Shown: piece after piece, positions 52,807 to 62,700 of the stretch
Position numbering within the stretch: position 1 is the first letter of the stretch
How the letters are laid out: every line of letters begins with the position of its first letter
Assembly (NCBI GenBank): GCA_021613335.1
Contig: JAJTWR010000266.1
Coordinates: 355,001-419,000, forward strand
Direction: 5' to 3'
Length of the DNA stretch: 64,000 nt
Source of the DNA: Whitmania pigra
Taxonomy: Eukaryota; Annelida; Clitellata; Hirudinida; Haemopidae
The notes under the pieces: model-generated
What the model saw: the letters and a program-made list of their open reading frames with translations, nothing else
Told to the model about the DNA's origin: nothing
The model's database searches: none
Made by a program: the position numbers and the translations under genes

Positions 52807-54278
52807 CTTCCAGTCCTTTCAGTAGATATGAAATATGCAAAAACTCGAATAACATCTGACTCAGGGATTTACCAAGTTTCTTTTTTTAGATATATGAACA
52901 TTGCTTCACAGCTATTTTAAGCTTTTAATTTTATTTAATTTCCTCCTAAAAGAAAAGTCGTTCTTCTTGTTGTTATTGTTGAAAGCCATTTAGTAAGTGA
53001 ATATGAATATTCAACATCTGCGGAAGTAAAATTTCAATTTTATTATTTTTAATAATGTTAAACTTTTAGGGCTGCATTTTCTTGCTTTTTCAAAAGTTTC
53101 AAAATTCCCTTTTAAGAACTTATTTTCATGAATATAATCATTTAAAATAAAGCTACAGATGAAATTTGAAATTGATTTACTATTTCGGAATTGACATAAC
53201 TTACATATAATATTCTCCGATCTAGTCTGATAAATGAACTTATTATTGTTGCTGTTATTGTTATTAATGAATTATTTATTAATTATAGTAGACTGTGGTA
53301 ATTAAACTTCAACTGCATTTGTTATTATTTTGTTACCATGCAACACTAAAAAATTATGTAAAGGATGAAATGATTAAAATCAATTTTCAACTAAACGTTA
53401 TTAGCCAACAGTAATAGGTCAAACATTTATATGCAGCATTTACATTTTAATAACTTTCAATATTGTTTGCAATGTCTCCAACAAATGCAAAAAAATTAAT
53501 GATCAAGTGTACTTTGGGAAATAATTTTCAATTTCTTGTAAAAAAAAATCACTCATGTTGTGCCTTAAAGGAATTGTCTAAAACACAAAATTAAATCCAA
53601 TTTATTTGCCTTCGTTACAAAATTTATCAGGCAGGTACGTATTGAATATTGGCCCTTGTCAATGGTTAAGGCCAATATACAAACAGATGATAAAGGGTTA
53701 CTACCCATACCCTTAACCATGGAAAGTTTAACGCTATTTGCTCCCCAAGAGTATACCTTTGCATCTCACATTTCAGCTTACAATGTTTCATGTTATTTGT
53801 ATGGTTAGCAAGATGCCCTTCCCTTTGGTGTCTTACTAATATTTTTAATAACAACAACTGTTTCAGTAAACTTTGTAGAATACCATGAAAATTTGCATTA
53901 AAAGAAATGTTACGACTTGATCTTCTAGAGATAAACATCTGCTTAATTAATTCATATCAACTAAAATTAAATTGAACAATATTAACAAATCAAATTCTAA
54001 GAAATAAGAAATAAGATATTTTAAAACTTAATGATGTCAAAAGCAGCAACAGTAGTAACAAGCTACTGTGAAATGTAGCATTTACTTTAAAATGAGATTA
54101 ACTGATATCAACTTTCATTAATTGTCTCTTCTAATCATTCCACTGTCCTTTCTTTTACAACAAGGACAACAACAACAACACAACACTTTAAAGAAGTATA
54201 ACCTCTCACGAGGACAACAATCACAACACTCTGAAGAAGCATTATCTCTCCTGGCCATACAAAAATTAAATTAGAATT
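52807..54278. other. intergenic
   Basis: AT-rich spacer between two cluster genes. A 90-codon - strand open frame at 53666-53938 has no module signature or splice context. An imperfect repeat of ACAAC/AGGACAAC units lies near 54160-54220. No gene is supported. Confidence 0.5.
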
Positions 54279-55369
54279 TTATTCATATTTGGAGTTAAAC
54301 CAAAATAAAACCCACTGATGCTGATCGCTGTTCACACGAGATCTAGGCTCTTGAACAACAACGGCCTGTGGAGAATGAGTTTGTCCATCTAAATTTTCCT
54401 TGCTCCTCAACTCTTCCTGGAACCTTAATCGATCCTGGTGTATTTGTATTTGTAACTTATTACTATATTCAATGAGTTCCTTTTTTCGTAGCAATTCATC
54501 CTCTGCACTTTTAATCTTTTTGTGTTCCTCGTATTCTTGTGGATAATCTGAAATTTACTGTGAAGATGGAAATGCTATTATTCAATGTTTATTTGCTTTT
54601 AATCTTATTTTAATCTTAATATAATCTTATTTTGTGTTACAATAGAATTATTTATTATTAATAAGTGTTTTAATTGCTAAATGAAACAAGTTTATTGCAG
54701 TATGTCATATGATTATCAAGTTAATATCACTTAATAATCAATTATTATTGAACTGAACATGGTGATGTAATAAATCTATATGATTATTTTAAATAATGTA
54801 TATTTGATTGTCTAACACTTGCTAAGAAATCTCATGATTTTGTTGATCTCCATATCTGACAATCCTCCAAGTTCTTTCAATGATTTCCAGTTAAAATACC
54901 TCAAGTCGTCTGCTGAGGTTGCACCACTTTTTTCCAAAATTCTCACCACAACCTTGATTCTTGATTCAGCAGAACCTTCCAATGCTTCAACAACAGCATC
55001 TTCAAGGCTCATTACTAAAAAAAAATAATTTAATTAATTAATTAATTTATTCATTCATTCATTGCTAATAATTCAGTGAATGGATAAAATGGCTCATTGC
55101 TGATAATTCAGTGAAGAGTTAGAATGATGCCAATTCTTTTTATTGCTGTTTCACATCTAAAATCAATGCACTTATTTATTAACTTTTATTAAAGTCATGA
55201 TCGATAACTAAACATGGTCTCAGCAATGTTAACACTAATCCTTATTATACTAATTAAGTTTTTTAACAATAATTAATAATCAAAAGTTATGAAATAAAAA
55301 TAGTTAATTTAGAAAAACCAAAATAACTAAAATAAAGTAACCATTTGAACTCATGTTCTGGATGGGCAT
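54279..55369 (-). CDS. one-pair SAM-like/coiled-coil gene (cluster gene 6)
   Basis: Exons 55369-55342 (MPIQNMSSN, donor GTTACT), 55014-54823 (A) and 54547-54279 (B), stop TAA. Phases are all 1, about 160 residues. A contains DDLRYFNWKSLKELGGLSDM followed by EINKIMRFL. B starts YPQEYEEHKKIKSAEDELLR and is a charged helix of about 50 residues with a short polar tail ending WFNSKYE. The donor of A at 54822 must be GC (TTA|GCAAGT) to keep phase. The GT two bases further on (AA|GTGTTA) would shift the frame. Translation could also begin at the inner ATG (55354). It is the highest-coordinate member of the - strand cluster. Confidence 0.65.
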
Positions 55370-55959
55370 TACATCAATTAAAAGAGAAATGATACTATCC
55401 CAATAAACCGCTGACTACGGTAATTTCCAGTCTCTATTTTTAGACTCTCATCTGAGCAAAACAATTTCAATCATTGTCTTAGCGTTACTCTATTATTACT
55501 TTATTAATTTAATTCATGTTTTAACATTCATTTTGAATGTAACATTTTATTTTAAAAATACAAAAAAATTTATTCAATTGAAATAACTTAAAATATCAAA
55601 TTAAATTAAAAATAGTAATTAAAAGTAGTGTTATAATCTAGAACCATATGTGATTCTATTCCATTTGATTCAATTATTTTTTAAGCATTGCATTCATTGA
55701 CGAAGTTAAGAACTGTAATAAATAATATGCCTTGCAAGGTCAAAATCTTATTTTAAATTTCAGTGACTAAAGGAGGTCATTACTCACCTCGTACTCATCA
55801 TTGACAGGATATGTTAATGCAATTACAACATTTCTAAGTGATGCATAAGCTGTTTTTTATGTCATAAAATAATTTTTAAATTTAAAAAAATAGACACATT
55901 TGATTTTATTTATATTTGTAGTAATAAATATTTTTTATACATATTTAATAATACATTTA
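55370..55959. other. intergenic
   Basis: AT-rich region upstream of the gene at 54279-55369, probably including its promoter. Nothing else recognised. Confidence 0.45.
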
Positions 55960-56142
55960 TTAATGTATTAAAAATAGCATTGCATTTAAAAAGTCCAACG
56001 CCTCAGTTCGATCACCATAGCTTGTATTATTGATTACTTTAGGGAATTCCAAATCACTATATCCGGTCTGGTTTTCTTCAATGTTGATTTTCACAAGGAT
56101 CGAAGAAAATTTATAGACATTTGAATATTCTTTAGAACGCAT
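55960..56142 (-). CDS. small 60-codon ORF, unknown
   Basis: An ATG-to-stop frame (starts MRSKEYSNVYKFSSILVKIN, ends FLNAMLFLIH) with a more balanced base composition than its flanks. It is placed head-to-head with the + strand gene whose ATG is at 56186, only 43 bases away, which would fit a shared promoter. I recognise no family. It may equally be a first exon or chance. Confidence 0.3.
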   Translation of the reverse strand: MRSKEYSNVYKFSSILVKINIEENQTGYSDLEFPKVINNTSYGDRTEALDFLNAMLFLIH

Positions 56143-56185
56143 TGGTTATTAAAGTTTATTTAGTTATCTATGTTGAAGAACTGAA

Positions 56186-56621
56186 ATGGCAGATTGGCAA
56201 TACGATGACATATCGAAAAAGTTGGAGAATATTAAGAAATCTATAAAGCCCAACCTAACCAAAGCGGGTAAGATCTCTCTTTATTATATTTAGAAATATT
56301 CTGCACATGTACAACTTTAATGTGATGTTTCCGAATAAATTATCATTAATTACTTTGCGAGTGAATTAGGTCCTTCGCTTTAACATTACAAGATGAAAAC
56401 ATGAATGCAATTCGTGAATTAACAATTAACATTCATTACGTGATGTCATTACAGATTTAGAAGCAAGAAAAATGCCAATGATGAAGCCTGCAGATAAAGA
56501 GTTAGACAAGAAATTGCAGAAGATAATCGAGGCTATAATAATGAATGAAGATACTTACAAAACCAAAGTTGATATGAAACTCAAGATTTTCCGCAAATAT
56601 GTCAGCAAATATAAGAATTAA
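56186..56621 (+). CDS. small two-exon helical protein, unknown family
   Basis: Exons 56186-56267 (donor GTAAGA) and 56455-56621 (after CATTACAG), phase 1 junction, stop TAA, 82 residues. It begins MADWQYDDISKKLENIKKSI and continues with Lys/Glu-rich helix, including KELDKKLQKIIEAIIMNEDT. The clean splice sites and uniform coding frame support a real gene. It has no membrane segment or known motif. The single phase 1 intron resembles the module genes next to it, but the sequence does not align with module A or B by eye. Confidence 0.65.
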
Positions 56622-57423
56622 TTTGGTTTTGGTTTTAATAAGAGTTTTTGAGCTTGACTTATTGTTTAATTTGCCAGATGTTTCTTTAGTTTTTGAACAT
56701 CCAATTGTTTTGTTAATGAATGATGGTTTTCTCTTGATGGGAACAGGGACTTAATTTGGGGAGGGGCATCGGCCCTCTGATTTTGGAGCATATCTAAAAA
56801 GGCCACCCCCTCGAGCCGTATGAGGGTTTGCCTCCCTTGAAAATGCTGAAATGATGTCCCTGGATGAGAAGCCATTAAAATCTTAATTTCTGTATTAGAT
56901 TACTGTCATAGCATTAAAGTAAGGCTGCTAAGAGTTGGTTCCTGCAATAATTGCATGAGATTGGTTAAATATTTTTGCTCTAAATTGAAAAAAAAAAGGG
57001 CATATTATGGCAAATAGAAAATCTTAATTTTGGACCCGGGGGTATGCAAATCCGAATACACACTTCCCTGACATTTTTATTCCTCTTATCTGCTCACGAG
57101 CAAGCAAACAAGAAAGTTCAGAAGTGTAAAAATATTTGTATAAAATAAAGTATTTGCCAATTTAACGAAGCCAATAAAGTTGTAATCGTTAACTGAGAGA
57201 AAATAGTTTAAAGTCAGGAAAAAATGTGAACATCAGCAAATAAAAATGACGTTTGGACTTTTTTATATTCATAAAAAATTAATTATTTGCTTAAAACTCA
57301 TATTTAAATTAAGTTTTATTCAGTGAATACACTCGGCTTAAACAGATCGGAATTTGAGGAAATTCCCATTGTCAGCCATTGCTCTTTTTCTTGGAAATTT
57401 TGAATTTCTTGTGATATTTTAAC
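56622..57423. other. intergenic
   Basis: AT-rich, with a short GC-richer patch at about 56750-56850 of unknown origin. No gene seen. Confidence 0.5.
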
Positions 57424-58644
57424 ATGGAAGGTTTGTTAAGAAGCATTATGCCTCCCTTATATAAAAATGACAAAATACGGGAGATGGCAGAATATCTAGA
57501 GAGCCTTGGGATATCTTCCATGAAGGATATGCATAAAACGGATGAAACTGCATTGAAAAAAAGCAATCATTTCAACGTGATTTCTGTTGGAAAAATAAAA
57601 GATTATCTTCGAAAAGGTATTGATATGTGTAAACCTCTGCCAGAGGCTGCAGATAACTGCTTGACTATAAATGCTATAGTTATCTTCATATTGTAGTATG
57701 TAGTATGGGTGGAATAAGAAATAGACCAAGAGTTTTAGCATTTCATAATAATGTTAACTAGGTTATTTAGATATAGTTCAATTTAGGATTCTCATGAATT
57801 TCTCTATAATTTTTGTCAATACTTACCTTTCTATCGTTGACCAATGTGCGAAATACAGTTACTGAAAATATGGATTAACTAGTAATTTTATGTTATAACA
57901 AACTGTTGTGAAACTGAATATATGTTAATATCATTGGATGAGAATTAATAGGCCTGAATTTTTTGGTCAACAGAATTTTTAATGTGCTTTTAAAAGCTTA
58001 CCTCTTTTTTTTTTATAAAAGACTTGTTTCTGTTTAAATTGTATTGGGAATTGCAGATTATCCAGAGGTCCTTCAAATATTTATTTCTAATGATCTTAAG
58101 AATCTTGAAAACGAAAGGGATGAAGCAATGCAGAAGCAAGAGGACATCAAAACTGTCAACTTCAAAATTGAACATTTGGATGAATGCAAGGAAGCCGAAA
58201 TAAAAATGCTCGATAATGAAGAAAAGGAATTTAGAGAAAGACTGCGTAAACTGGAAGACCTCAAACATGAAGTACCATTCCACAGTGAGTCATTTTGGCT
58301 CAAATATGTAAAAAAAAGTTTTGTATGGCTAGGGTATAAACTGATTACCTACGAAGGATGTGAAGCATTTGTCTGGAAATAAAACTTAATTTAAAAATAA
58401 GTAAAAGTCATTTAACCACATTTATGCATAAAATTTGTGATTGGTTTTCAATTATAATTTTTTGCTCGAATAACTTTGTTCTGTTTTTAAACAGAAAAAA
58501 ATTCAAAGGAATGGAAAAAGTTGATTGATGATATAGATCAGAATATAAAGTATGCAGACAAGCAACTTCAGTTGAATAAGAATCTCAGAAAAGAAAGGGT
58601 AGAACATTATTTGAAGACAAAGAAGAATCTGCATAATAATTTCT
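57424..58644 (+). CDS. divergent SAM-like/coiled-coil gene on the opposite strand
   Basis: Exons 57424-57616, 58057-58284 and 58496-58644, both junctions phase 1, stop TAA, about 189 residues. Exon 1 is a module A relative that starts with its own ATG. It contains MAEYLESLGISSMKDMHKTD and VGKIKDYLRK, the clearest SAM-like pattern in the region. Exon 2 starts DYPEVLQIFISNDLKNLENE, the counterpart of the FPEEY module B start, and forms a Glu/Lys coiled coil. Exon 3 extends the coil (SKEWKKLIDDIDQNIKYADK) to the end. The same exon phases and order as the - strand cluster argue for common descent, although identity is low. Its opposite orientation suggests an older or inverted member. AATAAA overlaps the stop codon (58643-58648). 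Function unknown. Confidence 0.72.
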
Positions 58645-59799
58645 AATAAATTTGAATGCCTTGAGTGATTTTAAAAGTTTTTAATGTGAAAAATTATATT
58701 GATTAATCACAATAATTATGTGGATGTTTTCACCCACAATTTTATTTTGGCTTATTAGTGTTGCTTTACAGGTGGCATCGGAGGTATGGTATCATTAAGA
58801 TTTTAGAAATTTATTGAAACTGTGAGAAATAAACACTTGTATTATTGTTGTTATATTATTGTTAATTACAAACTTTGGGCAAACTCCTTGCCAGATCATG
58901 CAATGAACAGCATGAAAAGGAAGTAAAAATTAAAAAAACAAAACAGCATATTCATAAAAACAGATCTCAAGCTCAGTTGCCATAAAAATGATCAAAAAAT
59001 ATTTGAAGTTGGATTTATTCTGAGCCTTCACTGCTTCTTGAGAGGGAGTTCCTACTATGCCATTACCTATCCCTGATATATTCATGTATTCACTGCAGTG
59101 ATGATCTGCCCAGTTCATGCAGTACCTGGATCAAATCCATGTGTTGTGTAACATAAGTCCTCCTTAAATGATGAAAAAAAGGAAGTTTGAAGAACTTTTG
59201 TTATTGGGACAAGAGCTTATGGTGCAGTTCCCCAACTGATCTGAAATGCCCGAGCAATGAGAAGCTATGGAAACAAATGAAAGTGCAGATTGACCTTATG
59301 AAATATTTTTAGGACATTGTAAGTGTTTCACGTTACAACCCAAATAACTGCCAAATAATATTTTTTTAGTTTGCATTAAACATTTTTATTTTAATTATAA
59401 TTCTATAATTTAATTTATTTAATTGCATTGTTTAGAGTTTTATATTTGTTTCTTAAATTTAGATAAAAAATTTAACATATGTGTTATTATTTATTTTATT
59501 CCGCTTTTTAGTGTTATTTTAAATTATCGCCCACATTTTTAAGCGCGTGCCGCGTGGTACTAAACTGCTTTGGTCTAAATTTTCTTAAGTGAGTCTGAGT
59601 ATTTCTTTGATATGCTATGTTAATCATTACATGAAAACATTATAAATTGTCAAACCTGTTATTTAGTCGAAATTTGGGGATAATAAATGTCGACAAGTGC
59701 TTAATGTTTAATTGATCTATTCTTTATTTTATTTTTGTTGTAATGTATAGGGTAGATATTGGTGTAAAACAAATTTTGCATATTTATTTTGTTTAGACA
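58645..59799. other. intergenic, including HEATR1 upstream region
   Basis: AT-rich. No coding signal. A splice acceptor (TTATTTTGTTTAG, ending 59796) sits three bases before the HEATR1 ATG, so part of this stretch is either a 5'-UTR intron or lies upstream of a trans-splice site. Confidence 0.55.
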
Positions 59800-62700
59800 A
59801 TGACTTCGCTCCAGCAACAACTCAAGAAACTTGCGGTTCCTCATGTCACTCAGGCATTGGAAGCTAAAAAGGTTTCTCTACTCTTTGATTCAAAGGATGC
59901 AGCATCGCTGGATGCCAACGATGTCCTCGACATTGCCCTGAAAGGACTTGATGAACTGATCCAAAAGAACAAAAGCCTTGCAAAGTACAGAAATCTCCTC
60001 TTTAACAAGGACACGATCAGCTTTAACAGAGCCACATGTTCAAAAGAAGTAAATCAGAAATTGGACAGAGTCCTGCTGGACTACCTCATCGAGATATCTC
60101 CTTACTTCTTGATGAGACCTGCTCAGCAGACGATAGAATGGTTAGTGCACAGACATCAAATCAACCACTTCAATATGGATGACTGGATTATGACAATCCT
60201 CCCCTATCACAACTCGAAAATTTTCGTCAAAGTTCTGACGATCCTCAATCTGGAAAACCCGACCGGCAAATGGCACTGGCTGAACGATTGCGCAAAGCAC
60301 GGCGTGCCTCTGCCGAGGGTAGTGATCGTGAATCACTGCAAAAGGGACGGAGGCTTCTTCAGGTTCATCCTGTCCACCCTGAGCACGTACATCGAGGTCT
60401 TAGGAGCGGACTGTCCCGCTCTTACCGAGAGAATCAACTTCTGCTTCAGAATAATGCTCGAAATGCTGCAGAACTCCGTTGACATCACTCAAGAATCGGT
60501 GGCCACCACTTTGGAGTTTCTGTCGTCCGGCATCAAATCCAAGTGCCTGGCATGGGAGGCAAAATGCTACGAGTACCTTCCAAGATTGATAGCAGTGGTG
60601 ACTCTGACCGACGACAAGATCAATTACATCTGCAAGATGGTGTCGAAACGTCATTCCGAAGAACTGGTGAAAAACGTCGTACTGTCCTTGAACTTCCTGG
60701 TCATGGTCAGCGAATCCGAGATACCCGAAGAAGTTTTTGCCAAATTCAAATTCTCGAAGATCAAACTGCAGACGATCGCAAATTTGGCAAGGCTCTATGA
60801 CATCCTGCCTCTGCTGAAACTTATGAAGAAGTACGACGAGACGGAGGTCATCAGGAGCATTGTTGAGCAACTCGACCGATCGGAAGAGGCGGAGGTAGTT
60901 CACGAAGAAATGGAAGTCGACGAGGTAGATCGGTCTGCAACGGCACCGACGGAGGAAGTTGCCGAAATGGTTGAGAAGAAAAAAGAAAACAAGATTAAAT
61001 ACAAAACGCTCTCGTCAAAGAATTTCTATGAAGTCATTTCCCTCTTGGCATCCAACGATCACTCCGTCAGGGCTCGTTGTATGAAATTCCTCGTGGCCAA
61101 ACACCCGCTGTCCCCAGTGCCAGAACAGGCAGCTCTGCTTGCAAAGATCTTCAAGAAACAGGAGGAGATTACCCAGGATGACATGGCTTTGGTCAGAGTT
61201 TTTCAGAGGTTTTTCACTTCCGAGAGGCTCGGGAACGAGAAAGTCAAGAAGTGTCTCGACTCGATCACTTCGCTCGTCATGAACGACGAAATCTCAGCGG
61301 AGACTGAACTGGCTCTCGTGAAATGTTTCAGCCAAGTTCAATTGGATGAAATTAGGGAAGCTTACTTGAAAGTCGTAGAGAAGCACGTCGGAGCTTACGT
61401 CGGCGACGGAGAAGACAAACACCTCGGCATAATCAAGGCAGTTTTGGACAACGCCAGCATCTTCGAGAGTTCGGTTGATGTCTACGCTAGGATGTTGTTC
61501 AAACTTTTGGCAAACAAGACCAGTCGTGGCAAACAACTGATCGTTGTGGCTGCAGAGAGCATCCTTAAGTTCAGACATTCCTTCACCATCGAAGACAACG
61601 ATGCCATCTTGAAGCAGCTTCTTGATATCTCTCTCGAACACAACGGGCTTTTCAAGACCAAAGTTTTTAAGAAGTTGGCATTCAGGGAAGAGTTTCTTCA
61701 GAAAGAATTGCAACTGGTTAGAAATGAAAGCGAACCAAAGCTGAAAAAGATGAGGGTAGGTGTGCAGAACATTGACATGGCAAAGACCATTTTCCTCATG
61801 GAGATCATGGAACTGCCAGAAGGTGCTGAAGAGAGCTGCAAAATATCGAACCTTCTCATGATCTTGTTGACCAAACTGACCAAGGAAAGTGGAGCTGACG
61901 TTGAGTACTGCAGGAGACTCGTCCTCGTCTCGATGCACAAGATTGTTTCATCTCTGACGGACATGAAAGGCATGCAGATCAATGTCGAGATTTTGGTCCA
62001 ATGTCTCAGGTGCACCACAAATCTTCAGACTCAGAAGCAGGTGCTTATCCTGATGACAGCCATTGCTCCTTACTTCCCCAGAGACCTCCTCTACAATGTT
62101 GTCTCCGTCTTCTCATTCATGGGCAATGAATTCCTCCAGAACGACGACAAGTACTCGTTCGAGATTCTCACGTCCCTCATCAACGTCATCATGTTCTCCG
62201 TGGAGCAGTTGAAGGACGACTCTTCCGAGAAGACACTCCTGGAAGTTCTCAGGATTTTCGTCGATTCGAGGCACCACATTCCAAAGCACAGGTTCGGTCC
62301 GCTCATCGAGAGGCTGCTCTCTCTCGACGTGGACCAATCCTTGTGGAAGGTCGTAGTAATGATCGTCGAGTCTTGCATCTGCAAGAGGGAGGTGTCGACC
62401 GACGAGACCGAATTCAAGCAACTTCTGAGCTCGGAACACGACATCGTATCGCTCGTCGTGTCGAACTATCCCCTCGACACGATGCTCACTCTCCTGGTGA
62501 ATCTCGTCCGTTTCCTCAGGAAGATGCTTGCGGAAGACGGCACCAAACTCGAAGTCGTGAACGAGGGACTGGCGAAACAACCGCGACTGTGTCGACTCAT
62601 GCTCTACCACCTCAGTAAGGTCGTACACTTGCTGCTCGACAGAAGGATCTTCTTCACCCAAATCGAAGACTCGAGTCAAATCAAGACCCTCGTCCAAGAT

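Noticed and set aside
53666..53938. 90-codon - strand frame between cluster genes
   Set aside because: Lacks A or B module features and acceptor or donor context. Composition like the surrounding AT-rich spacer.
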